From NCBI GenBank assembly GCA_020137815.1, contig CM035350.1, positions 7,903,651 to 7,967,650 on the forward strand: a stretch of DNA of 64,000 nt, given 5' to 3'. Position numbers and translations under genes: made by a program. Each line of letters opens with the position of its first letter. Within the stretch, counting starts at the first letter, position 1. This document shows, one piece after another, positions 33,307 to 45,320 of this stretch. Origin of the DNA: Hormiphora californensis. Its lineage: Eukaryota; Ctenophora; Tentaculata; Cydippida; Pleurobrachiidae. The notes under the pieces are model-generated. The model made no database searches. It was not told where the DNA came from and saw only the letters and a program-made list of their open reading frames with translations.

Positions 33307-34561
33307 CTAATAGTATTTCATGTTAGTATTACAAGAAGGTGTCACGTCACTCTTCAATGTTATACCCGTGTCAGTATTGGATGCATTGGAAGCGGGCCTG
33401 GAGGGTGAGATCGTCTGAAAGAGACACACAGTTCCAGTAACCCCACTCCATCGTGTCTGGCCCACTTCATCCTGCCCTTGTTTTAACATCACATCCATAG
33501 AATGAAAGGCTCTCTTCATGGCTCTCCTGCAGTTTAGGAGGGTGATTAGTCTTTGATCATAATGGATACCATGAACGTTCAAATTCGATAGATCTAACTT
33601 GTAACCCACTTTTCTATATTCACTGGACAGTCCAGTGGACAGCTTTTACCTGATATCCTGTGCCGATGGGAAGGTATTTCCAGCCAGAACCTCCCTTACT
33701 TTTCCCCAGAAGTTTGCTGCAACCAATCGGGCTGATGTGTTCCCCTTGAGTCCCTCAAACAGGCCACATCCCCACAAAACCCCCTCTCCCCCGTCTGAAA
33801 GTGAGGAGCTGGTAGAGTGAAAGTAGTTATACAAACTTTGCAAGCTGTTACTACCTACCCTCGGATGTATCAACGGTCATGAAAGATTGTCGGAGTTCCT
33901 GGATCACTTCTTCAACGTGGAAAATATTCTCCTGAAGCTGTTCGATCTTCAGACCAAACCCGAGCGGCGCAGGTGGTTGTGAACACTCTGTAAATACGGG
34001 AATTCAAAAGTGGCACTAGATTTTTAGGGCTAAAGCATAAAGTCACGATCCTTACGACAAGACTAACTGCTATCATCACACTTACCGGTATCGCCGGAAA
34101 AGAAGTTAAAGTTTTTGGGTGCCAGTGCCTCGGCCATTTTCTCGAATGCCGGTGATATGTGCCTCTCTTCAGGAACTTCCTTGAAATCCTTGAAGTATAG
34201 CATCTTGAGAGTATCGTATGCCGTTGTTAGCTGAGCAACTCGTGCCCTGTCTTTGGATAACTCAAGATGCTCAATTTTACTGAAAATATTACGTTGTTAT
34301 GCCTTTACTATATAATACTGAGTAATGGCATTACTCATCACATTCGAAAATCACCGACTAGAGAGAGTATAATAATGTGCTATGTATGTCTTACCAGCAG
34401 TAGTGTTTGGTAAGATCTAGGAAGGAGGGTGGGTAATTCTCCAGATTCAGGATGGCTAAAGACTCATGCTGCTGGCTGTGCTCCCTCCAATGGCGAAGGG
34501 ATATTTGCAGGCCACACTTTCCACATCGCACTGTTCTGAGTTTCTGCCGGACCAGCGACAT
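33307..34561 (-). CDS. Unrecognised protein with N-terminal CxxC/His motif
   Basis: Exons 34395-34561, 34086-34279 and 33859-33987 join cleanly at GT-AG sites. The start gives MSLVRQKLRTVRCGKCGLQ, a C-X2-C-X7-H-X3-H-X3-H arrangement that may bind zinc, then LENYPPSFLDL, a charged helical region (HLELSKDRARVAQLTTAY), and AFEKMAEALAPKNFNFF. Exon 3 encodes a coiled-coil-like stretch (KIEQLQENIFHVEEVIQEL). Further open sequence (33650-33855, in a shifted frame, then 33307-33613) probably continues the gene through either an unseen small intron or a frameshift near 33850, ending ...NMKYY-stop at 33307. I recognise no family. The first three exons are well supported, the 3' half less so. Confidence 0.55.
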
Positions 34562-34689
34562 GGGCTATCTGATGATGTGGTTACATTAGAGCTAACAATA
34601 TCAAATTGGTAAAGTTGTCAATGAAAGAGAAGAAGAGAAGCATGATAATTTCAAAGTTGTATGAGTTGCCCTTTCACTCGTAAAAAAAG

Positions 34690-34705
34690 AGAGGAGAGAG
34701 AGAGA

Positions 34706-34795
<90 letters not shown>
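34690..34795. repeat. (GA)n microsatellite
   Basis: GA dinucleotides with gata interruptions. Confidence 0.95.
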
Positions 34796-34797
<2 letters not shown>

Positions 34798-35437
34798 CAG
34801 AGTGAGATACAGAGTGAGAAAAAGAAAGAGATGCAATGGACAGAGAGTCATGATAAACATAGGTTTGAGAATATTAAAACATTCATCTTTTAAAGCTGCC
34901 GGGGCTGGGACTGCGTGATATTCAGGATATTTTAGATCTACCAGGGGATAGGATCGGCATTTATTTGATATGCATAAGGGACAATGCATTTACAAAAGCT
35001 TTATCATTCATCCACGTCCGTAGTAACGGCGCTTGAGATTGGCAGATCTTTAAAACCCCACGCTGCTTTAAACACACGTTTCTTCGTCCATACAGGAGGG
35101 CTTTGCACGCATCTCTGCTCTTTTATATCTAATATTAGCATGATTTATCTCTAGTAGCTCTGTCTCTTATTCTTCTTCCACTTTCCAACTCCTTCTTTAT
35201 TCGGCGCTATACTTCTTTCATCCTCTGATCACCACGCCAATCGAATATATAACAAGGTGTGAGATTTATCACATGAAGGGTCAACTACTCAACTAGTATC
35301 GAAAACAAAAGACCGTCAGCAGAGGAAAACAATAATTGTCAGAATTCCTGGTGACATTGCTATCAGCGGTGGCTTTCCCTATGCCAGATGGCACTGGGGG
35401 TATTTAGCTAGAACTCCCGCCACAAAATCCACATACC
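34796..35437. other. Intergenic, upstream of SNTX-like gene A
   Basis: No ORF. The sequence just upstream of gene A's start codon is not shared with gene B even though the coding sequence from the ATG on is almost identical. Confidence 0.4.
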
Positions 35438-38400
35438 ATGATTCTTGTTCCTCTGTTAGCGGTGTTGGTCGCTACCCAAGCGACAAACATTATCTGTCCT
35501 CCAGGGGTCAAAGTCTTCTCAGCTCGCGATGACTCACAATATTATTCATGTCCGGTGGTAGGCAAGGTAGCGGTCCTAGAGAGTTGCCAGCCTGGGGAAG
35601 TGTTCGATAGGGTCTCTGAAATGTGTGAGGGTTTGGAGAAGAGGTCGCTGGCTAAGGACATTATAAATAGGCCCGTTATTGGGGAGGATGTGAGGCTTGG
35701 GACGCTGTTTGATGCTCGGAGGGGGTTCCTGTACAGCGGGTTTGAACTCTACACCAGAGAAAACCTAGAAAACAAAAAGACCGTCCAGGACGAAACAGGT
35801 GGGAAAACAAATACCTTCGTGTCCAATGATGAAAGGAGTAAGTTTAGCCAATTTGGGATCGGTGCGGAGATTGCGTTGTCCATCATGTCAGGACAAATCA
35901 AGGTGAAGGGAAGTGCCGAATTCTTCTCTAAAAACAGAGATAGCAGCAATGTTGCCCGGGTCGTCATGAGCTCAGAAGAAATCACTCGATCAGAAACCCT
36001 ACCGATCTCTGACGACAAGGATTTTGATTACTGCGACCTGGTGAAGGAAGGAAGTGGCCCAACTCACGTGGTCACCAACGTTGTCTACGGCAAGAGGGCG
36101 TATCTTGTTTTTGAGAAAACTGCAGGAAGCATGACTGACATTACGGCACTGAGTGGTCGGTTGGAGGCCCAGGTCCTGATTATTCCGGGTATGACCATTG
36201 GAGGGCACATTGCTATCAGTATCAATGGGACTGAGTACAAGAACGATGATGAAATGAGGGTAAAGTTTTACGGAGATACCATCTTGGAATCCGTTCCAAC
36301 CACCTGGTTTCAGGCCATCACGACTGTAAACAAGGCCTTGAAGGATGTACCCAGTAGCCCCATTGCATTCTCCCTGACACCCATTCAGTCTTACTGTAGC
36401 GGAGAAGGAGCTGGGCCGGTTATAAAGTCAATCACTGCCTCCCTTGTTGAGAAGTCGATCAAAATTATAAATAATATGGAAGTGGCAAGGCAGCGACTGG
36501 CGGCACTATTACAATCCGAAGCGGCAGTAAGGTATGCTGCAATTAAGAAGCAGCTGTCTCTGGTCCAGGCGGCTCTGATTGTCTTTAAAACTAGATATAC
36601 AGCCAACATGGCAGACAAGATTACCAGAGTCAAGGCGGGCCAGGACGAGGAGAAAGAGCTGGTTAATCTCATGTCCAAATACTGGGAATCCCCCTTCTCT
36701 AGTGGACGGTTAAATGTCTTTCTCCAGCAGCGTGAGAGGGAGGTGTTCGCGGTGACTAAGATTGTATCTGATGCTCTTACTCGCAATGACATGGAGTTAG
36801 CTGACCCAGTAACGGCAACAGACAACGCATGCATTTTCAAGAAACAGTACGCAACCGTATTCAAACTGAACATCTTACCAGAGCCTCAAAATGCCGAAAA
36901 CTTCCTGGCAAACACCGACAGTGACTGGAACGAGGATAATTCTTGGATAAACAGCGACTATGAGCTCTACAGGATTGGACAACAGAAGCAGGCCTTTGAG
37001 AGGTATGTGGAAACCAACCTAGCGAGGGTAAACGGACCAAGGTGTTACCTTGTCAAGCTAGATCTAGTGGACAACAAGAGAAAGTTTGAGATGCGGCTCT
37101 ACAAAAGCGGCCAGCAGATAACCAACACCTTCGTCCCACCTAAACGTGCTCCCCAACATTTGATGTGCTCTAAAAGATCAGCGGACGCCGTTGAGTTAAG
37201 GATGGGAAAACAAAATAATCCGGATGTCACCGGAATCAGGGTAATAGCTTCAAGTGTTACAGGACAAGGTGTCGTGAGGGAGCTTCCAAACGCTGACAGG
37301 GTAACGGTGACTGGATTGGAACCGGGTACAGTTTATGAGCTCACCGCTGAGTACATGGTTCAAGAGGAGCATGGTGTCAGTCCAAAAACTGCTCCAATCC
37401 ACTGCTCCACTAGGGCCATCTCCGCTCCTTCCACAGTCACCGTCACTAAGACAACCACTAACTCCATCACACTATCATGGTCAAAACCAGAAACTATCGC
37501 CCCAGCTCTGAAGGATACTTCCATTTCATATGAGGTATCAGTTAAAGGAAAAGTCAGTAAGAAACTAAGCACAAATGGTCTTTCTATGGATATTTCAGGA
37601 CTGCCTGCTGGTTCACTCTACGATGTGAACATCGTTGCCAAGCTTCTTCAGCCTTCTCTCACAGACCCCCACAGTTCACCAGCAATAATGGCTGCTATCA
37701 CTGCTCCAGCTGCCCCTACAGCTCCTAAAGTTAGGGAGGTCCAGAACAACATGGCTATTCTAGAGGTTGACATGAGTGGTGTTCCCGTACCGAAAGGAGC
37801 TAGCAAGGACTACCTGTCTGTGAAGTATCACCAAGTGGATGGAAAGAGTGGTGAAATGATTGCAGGAACCCAGACTTCATTCATTCAGCGTGTTTGGGTA
37901 AGTAAGACGTGACATGAAGTGCCTGTTTACTGAACCCTTTATTTCATTGCATTATGTTCTTGAATACGCCTCCCTTTAAAATGTCCCTTTCCCCAGGTTG
38001 GTGGTTCTACAGATGTATTTCTGGGAGATCTTGTGAAGGGAACTAATTACGAAGCAACAGTGAGAGTACTAGTCCGGTACGACAAGACCATAGTTGCATC
38101 GCCCTACTCCGATCCCATTGCCATAAGAACGACCAATACAGAAAGTCCTCAGGAGCTGCTGAGGAATGACATTGTAGTCCTAACATCGGACACCGATAAG
38201 AGGAGTGATACTTTGGAAGGCAGTGTGAAGCGGTTGGAAACTGAACGGAAAGCACTAGAAGGCAGAATAGTAATTCCTGACTTCACTGTACTGGCAAGTT
38301 CCTCTCATCGATTCTTCAATTCCGTCGGACTGTCCTCTAAAGGTAAATAAAATGACTCATCGTAAGTCACACGTTTTGTGTCATCTTCATTTCTTAGTTA

Positions 38401-39528
38401 ACCAAGTTTAACTTCCATTTCAGTTGCCAGCTCTACAAACTGTCAACTGGATGGTCTAGAGATTTACGAGATTGGAAATCCTGTATATCTTTCCCGTAAC
38501 TGTGATTCCTATGAAAAGTGCCTGAATCTTTGCTACTGGAAAGGGACCTGTCATGGGGTGGTCTACAAGCCGGCTACCAAGGTGTGCAAGAGTGTCAAAA
38601 ATCGGCAGGGCCTGGTGCTGTATACCGCTCCCGGACAACAATCAACCAACATTTACTGCTCTGGTGAGTCAAATTTAACCTTTTTCTAGTTATATATACT
38701 TTAACTTGTCAGCATTGGGAATATTAGGGTACATTTTATTCTATTTCCTAGGAGGGGCAACTCTGGAGGGCTGGGAGTCATGTGTAAAACGTGATTTTCG
38801 GTATGCCACTGATGCCGTCCTGGCAACTGCTAGTGGTGTTTCCAGTCCGGAGGAGTGTACCACGATGTGCCAACTTACAAACAATTGTAGGGCTATCACC
38901 CATTCTGGGACTTCTTGTAAAATGATGACCAATAACCACAATTTGATCAAGAGCAAAGCTTCAACAAGTATATCTCTTCGCTGTCTCCAGGGTAGGTTCC
39001 TAAATCTCCTCCTTACTCATTTAAATAGTTTGAAAATCCTAGCGTACATCAGATTATGAGTGTCTATCAGTTTGAAATGATACATAGATCTGTAATGTAC
39101 TTCCCCCGAACAGTTCGAGGCAAGTCTATGACAGGATGTACTTGGTCTGGAAAACGCTTCAATAGCCGATCCCGTCTGAAGACTGTGAATGGTGTAAAGA
39201 GTGTCAAAGAATGTGCTATGCTCTGCACTTCAACTCGCTGCAAGGGAGTTTCCTACTCTGCTAGAAACAAGATATGCGAGTTGTTTTCAACTAGAGCTCA
39301 AGTAGACTTCGTATCAGATGGAAACTTCGTATCTGTCAGTACTGCATGTTTAGGTGAGTCACTCAGCTCGTATGAAGTTGGAACATTGGTATTTTACCAA
39401 GATTCTAGAGCCGCCTGACAGTGAATCTCACATTCGGGAATCGGGATGAACAAAAGTGTAAATAATTTAACATTATTTTATTTCTATAAGTGACCGGTGA
39501 TTTAATTCTTTCAGGAATGAGGATGTAG
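35438..39528 (+). CDS. Gene A: SNTX-like MACPF-related, FN3 and PAN secreted protein
   Basis: Exons 35438-37897, 37997-38342, 38424-38663, 38752-38991, 39114-39353, 39515-39528 sum to 3,540 nt (1,179 residues) with consistent phases. Order: signal peptide (1-17); a four-Cys module (C20, C38, C50, C63) like a chitin-binding/peritrophin domain; from about 82 a region with the stonustoxin-family signatures LGTLFDARRGFLYSGF, KGSAEF, THVVTNVVYGKRAY and FYGDTILESVPTTW; a helical part; a thioredoxin-like part (about 455-575); FN3 repeats (about 590-920, ILVEVDMSG/TVYELTAEY type); a short coiled coil; three Cys-rich PAN/apple-like domains, one per 240-nt exon. SNTX-family proteins are MACPF/CDC relatives that include pore-forming fish toxins and many non-toxic homologues. 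Here a secreted adhesion or defence role is inferred. No frameshift seen. Confidence 0.82.
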
Positions 39529-39806
39529 TTTCAAGAATCCAGAATATGAAAATGCCGCACATTACATTACTGCACCGGAGTGAATCAGTTTGAGATGAAT
39601 TGATGTTTGCTATTTTGAGTTAATGCAGTCGAATTCGTTTGTTTTTTGAAGTATGATATACCATTGTGCAACAAGCTGTCTGCTAGTCATTCACATTCCT
39701 CCGAGCTGCACGTGCTTTTTTTCTCAATGGACTCCCCTACTTGAAGTACTATCCATCGATGTATCCCTCTCTCTCTTTCTTTCGCTCTCTCTCTCTCCCC
39801 TCTCTT

Positions 39807-39878
<72 letters not shown>

Positions 39879-40229
39879 TCTCTCTGTCCCTCACTCCCTC
39901 CTCCACTTCTTCCCTCTCATCAGCTGCTGTCCCGTCTATATAATATCACCGAGGGGGTCCTGCAACCACTTTCCGTGAGTGCTGCTGCACATGCGGGCAG
40001 TACATGTGAAGTAGCTTCACCACACACACACACACACACACTGACTAACTAAAGATGCGGCTGAGATGCCCACCGAGGGGAGGGGGTGGAGTTGTCGCCC
40101 TCCTACACAAGGTAGCACGTGCAGGACTCATGGTAAAACACACTGTTTTGGAATGCAAGCTAAAACGTGACATTGGAAGTTAGTTAAACAGTCTCCATTC
40201 TTCTTATTCTACTGCGAGCTCCAGCGCTA
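39529..40229. other. Tail-to-tail spacer between genes A and B
   Basis: Contains a (CT)n tract (39765-39890) and a (CA)n run (40020-40041). No gene. Confidence 0.6.
39765..39890. repeat. (CT)n microsatellite
   Basis: CT dinucleotides with a few interruptions. Confidence 0.95.
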
Positions 40230-40689
40230 CTAGCCATCTTTCATGCCTGAAAACAAAAGGATTTTAGAGTTCCTGGAAACAAAATAGGATTTCTTAAATT
40301 CACTGAAAACGAGGAAGCGAAAGAACAAACCATGACTCATTTGACAAGATAAACGTGTGCTTTTATAAAAGCTAACTAAAATGTTGGGATGCCTCACCTA
40401 AGCAAGCAGTACTGACAGATACAAAGTTGCTATCTGCTACGAAGTCTTTCTCATCTCTGGTTGAAAATGTTGAACATTGACTGCTTTCGGCATCATATGA
40501 CACTCCCCTGCATTTAGAAGAGACGCAGAGATTGATACAATCGGTAATGGTATCTTGTTTGTTGATACTTGTCGTTAAAAGGTAGCGTCTGTCAAACCTC
40601 ACTCCTTTCCAAGTACACCCTTCAACTGACTTGCCCTTCACTAAAAAGTGTTACAGGTGGTTAGATTGCAGACGATTGTTACAGTGCTG

Positions 40690-40853
40690 CTTGTAGTCAA
40701 ATTACCGTAATGAAAATACAGTAAGGAGACGCGCACGTTGCATAACGCGCAGCAAAAAGTTCATGTGTCAGCACGTACTAGCGCCCTGATTGGTCACGGT
40801 TGCGTGTCGTCTTACTGTGTCTTCGTTTTCCATTACCGTTTTCCCACTACAAG
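40690..40853. repeat. Small inverted-repeat element in gene B intron
   Basis: Ends cttgtagt...accgtaatg and cattaccgt...actacaag are inverted copies with a spacer difference; arms about 45 bp, further matches inside (acagtaag/cttactgt, acgttgc/gcaaccgt-like). No clear target duplication. Confidence 0.55.
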
Positions 40854-41525
40854 CGACCGTGTTATACTATAACTTATAGATCTGTTAAAGATTTAGTTTG
40901 TCACTTACCTTGAAGACACCTTAGAGATACGCTAACTGCAGATTTATCAGCCCGAGTCACAGAATCATTGGTCAACATTTTACAAGAAGTCCCAGAATGG
41001 GTGATAGCCCTACAATTGTTTGTAATTTGGCACATCGTGGTACACTCCTCCGGACTGTAAACACCACTAGCAATGGCCAGGACGGTATTAGTGGCAGGTA
41101 TATACCGTAAACCACGTTTTACACATGAATCCCAGCCCTCCAGAGTTGCCCCTCCTAGGAAATAATATAATGATTGTCACCTGATTAGGAGGATAATTAA
41201 TTTACAGATGTAGTCACTGCGCTGGCAAGCGCAAAGGTTGCCATCCCCCCCCAGAAAACGCTGCCAGAAACGCAGTTATACGTTTTATGGGTGTTTGGCT
41301 GAAAAACCGGAATTCGGAAGGCTATAGCGTCGCTCCCTTTCATCCGATTGACTTGAAATTTGGAATGTATACTCGACTTGAAGTCTTTTACTTAAGTTTA
41401 AAATTTCAAGTCTCTATCTTATCTGGGACGGAAGTTACAGACTGGTCCCATTTGCTGAAGACCGTATTTTCATTTTGTCCCTTGTTGACCAAGCCAGAAG
41501 GAGATACCATCTCTACAGACCATTA

Positions 41526-41704
41526 AACCAAAACTAATTGAAATTAGTGGGCCGGAAAGGTTGCCATACTATTTGAGCTACCTTTGGCACCAGTACATCC
41601 CCTTCTTCTTTACCCTGCCTGTACCCTGCGAATGTTAAGGTGGCAAAGGTAGCTCAAATAGTATGGCAACCTTTCCGGCCCACTAATTTCAATTAGTTTT
41701 GGTT
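41526..41704. repeat. 179-bp TA-flanked palindromic element in gene B intron
   Basis: Starts AACCAAAACTAATTGAAATT and ends in its reverse complement. Arms of about 60 bp look identical, around a loop of about 55 bp. TA flanks at 41524-41525 and 41705-41706. Typical of a small MITE. Confidence 0.85.
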
Positions 41705-44700
41705 TAATATGCACTAATAGAATACGAAAATAACTTACCAGAACAGTATATATTGGTTGAGTGGACGCCATTTGATGTATGTACTGTCAACCCTTGTCTT
41801 CTCTGCTGTCCCTTACAAATTCTACTGGATGGCTCATACGCAACCGAATGGCAGTCTCCCCTCCAGTAGCAAAGATTTAGGCACCTTTTCAAAAGAATCG
41901 CAGTCTCGAGATAGAAAAATGGAAGATTTTTCGTACAATTCCAAGCCATCCAGCTGACAAACTTTCCTCCTGGCAACTAGAAAAGAACAAAGAGGAAGTG
42001 TTAAATAGGGTCGTTTGAAATACACCCGTATTATAATTGTGTTGAGCTTCTTCCGACCTACCCATCTTCCATAGAAATACCTGCTGTCGACATCCAGACT
42101 GCACTAAAGAATGCATAGGAAGCATCTTCCAATTTCGAGATATCCCTAGGAGCTGCATCAGCTAATTTTGTTGACCAATCTATCCCTTTCCTCTTTCAAA
42201 TCGTCCACACTACCCTCGAGTATGGTACACCTCTCATTCACATCTGATTTCAGAGTTTCCACACCACTCCTTAGTTTCTCAAAGGCAGTTTCAGCGGAAG
42301 TCGTTGTTATGGCGATGGGATCGGAGTAGGGCGATGCAACTATGGTCTTGTCGTACCGGACTAGTACTCTCACTGTTGCTTCGTAATTAGTTCCCTTCAC
42401 AAGATCTCCCAGAAATACATCTGTAGAACCACCAACCTGGGGAAAGGGACATTTTAAAGGGAGACAATATGCAAGAATATAATGCAAATTGCAATGTAAT
42501 AAAGAGTTCAGTAAACAGGCACTTCATGTCACGTCTTACTTACCCAAACACGCTGAAAGAAGGAAGTCTGGGTTCCTGCAATCATTTCACCACTCTTTCC
42601 ATCCACTTGGTGATACTTCACAGAAAGGTAGTCCTTGCTAGCTCCTTTCGGTACGGGAACACCACTCATGTCAACCTCTAGAATAGCCCTGTTGTTCTCG
42701 ATCTCCTTAACTTTAGGAGCTGTAGGGGCAGCTGGAGCAGTGATAGCAGCCAGTATTGCTGGTGAACTGTTGGGGTCTGCGAGAGAAGGCTGAAGAAGCT
42801 TGGCGACAATGTTCACATCGTAGAGTGAACCAGCAGGCAGTCCTGAAATATCCATAGAAAGACCATTCGTGTTTAGTTTCTTATTGTCTGGTCCTTTAAC
42901 TGATACCTCGTATGAAATGGAAGTATCCTTCAGAGCTGGGGCAATAGTTTCTGGTTTTGACCATGATAGTGTGATGGAGTTAGTGGTTGTCTTAGTGACG
43001 GTGATTGTGGAAGGAGCGGAGATGGCCCTAGTGGAGCAGTGGATTGGAGCAGTTTTTGGACTGACACCATGCTCCTCTTGAACCATGTACTCAGCGGTGA
43101 GCTCATAAACTGTACCCGGTTCCAATCCAGTCACCGTTACCCTGTCAGCGTTTGGAAGCTCCCTCACGACATCTTGTCCTGTAACACTTGAAGCTATTAC
43201 CCTGATTCCTGTGACATCAGGATTAGTAGACGCGGTGACTGCAAGTTGCAACCCAAGTGCTTGCCGTTCCTGACATTTCAAACTCTTTGGAGCTCTTTTT
43301 GGGGGAGTAAATGAGTTTGTGATTTGGTGGCCACCTTTGAAAAGCTGCATTTCAAACTTCATATCATTGTTCAGCATATCTAATGTGACCAGGTAGCATC
43401 TTGCACCCGAAAAGGGGTCTGCTAGGTTGGTGTCCACATACCTCTCAAAGGCCTGCTTCTGTTGTCCAATCCTGTAGAGCTCATAGTCGCTGTTTATCCA
43501 AGAATCATCCTCGTTCCAGTCACTGTCAGTGTTTGCCAGGAAGTTTTCAGCATTTTGGGGCTCGGGTAAGATGTTCAATTTGAAGACGGTTGCATATTGT
43601 CGCTTGAAGACACACGCATTATCTGTTGCCGTTACTGGGTCAGCTAACTCCATGTCATTACGAGTAAGAGCATCAGATACAATCCTAGTCACAGCAATGA
43701 CTTCCCTTTCACGATAATCCAGGAACGATTTAACTCGAGCCCTCTCGAACGGGGAGGATCCTGTACTCGCTAACGTGTTGTACAAGTTCCGACTCATTAG
43801 CAACTCCTGCCTTGATCATGGGGAGCATGGTGGTTAGATAAGAAGTGTATGCCAGCCGATACTCATCAAGTGCCCTAGAGAAACACATCGATCTGCTGTT
43901 TAATGGCTGCGTATCTGATGGCAGCATCTGACTCCAACAACCCTGCAACTCTCAATCTACCTTCCTCCAACTCCCTGAGGACTGTTATTGCCGTGTTTGT
44001 CAGGGATGTAGTTATCCCCTTAACTATGGGGGACACACCCTTATCAACACAATAATTCTTTATAGATGTCAGGGAGAATCTAACAGGGGACACTTTGGTT
44101 TATGGCCTTCATGGCGACATTGTAAGTCTCCACAGCTTGTAACCAGGTGGTTGGTACCTTCTCCAGGAAGGTATCACCATAGAACCTAACCTGGACCTGC
44201 TCGTCATTCCGGTAGACAGAGCCGTTGGCGTGGATGGTGACATTACCAGAGACCGTCAGTAGACCCATTATGCCAACACTAGCAGTTAGGTTTCCCTCGA
44301 TCTCATCGAACATGTAGATGGAATTCTGCCTTCTTTTCAAACACAAAGTTGGCCCTCTGCCCGTACACCACACTGGTGACCACGTGAGTTGGGCCACTTG
44401 TCGCCTTCACCATGTCACAATAATCAAAATTAACGCTCCCCGGATCGATATCTAGTGACTCAGTTCGAGTTACAGTGTCACTCTTCATGACAACTCGGAC
44501 ATAGTTCACACTCCGCTTGTTGTCAGAGAGAACCTGGGCGCTCCCCTTGGCTTGGATAATGCCACCTAGAAAATCTAGCTCTAGCTGGGCACCCAGACCA
44601 AAGTGCAACATACGCTCATGGGACGTATTTTCAGCAAAAACCTCAGACTTACTACCCTCTTCCTCCCGTACTTGAGCTCGGCTTTTCAAGTTTTCTCTGG

Positions 44701-45320
44701 TGTAGAGTTCAAAACCGCTGTACAGGAACCCCCTCCGAGCATCAAACAGCGTCCCAAGCCTCACATCCTCCCCAATAACGGGCCTATTTATAATGTCCTT
44801 AGCCAGCGACCTCTTCTCCAAACCCTCACACATTTCAGAGACCCTATCGAACACTTCCCCAGGCTGGCAACTCTCTAGGACCGCTACCTTGCCTACCACC
44901 GGACATGAATAATATTGTGAGTCATCGTGAGCTGAGAAGACTTTGACCCCTGGAGGACAGATAATGTTTGTCGCTTGGGTAGCGACCAACACCGCTAACA
45001 GAGGAACAAGAATCATGGCGTGAAGGTGAGAAATATTGGGCAGTATAAATAGTAATTGTTGGGGGGTACATCTAGAGGAGAATTAGTATTCACATTGCAT
45101 AAGGTTTGACAAGTATTGTGTGAGGTGTGATTATGTGGTGCGATTTTCATACCCTTTGCAGCAGTTACAGCATTTGTCAGGCCCATTAACTAGCATAACA
45201 TCATGTTTCTTCAATGTAAAGTAAAAGCATATATCGGTAGCACTGTCCCCATACACAAATTATCATAAATAAAAAGTTTTTTATAGCGAATTTGTTTTTC
45301 ATTATATACACGGTATTCTG

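Larger units (their letters stand above)
40230..45016 (-). pseudogene. Gene B: inverted paralogue of gene A with six frameshifts
   Basis: The same six-exon structure as gene A on the other strand: 42544-45016, 42081-42436, 41739-41976, 40909-41154, 40398-40640, 40230-40246, every splice site intact and the same short last exon (G-M-K-D-G stop versus G-M-R-M stop). Domain order is the same: signal peptide, four-Cys module, SNTX-like region, thioredoxin-like part, FN3 repeats, three PAN domains. The reading frame shifts four times in exon 1 (about 44300-44390, 44080-44095, 43875-43950, 43730-43805), once in exon 2 (near 42165) and once in exon 3 (near 41885). Each is a net one-base gain, and exon lengths confirm this (2473-4, 356-1 and 238-1 restore phase). 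Either a recent pseudogene or a locally mis-assembled intact gene. No corrected protein is given. Confidence 0.75.
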
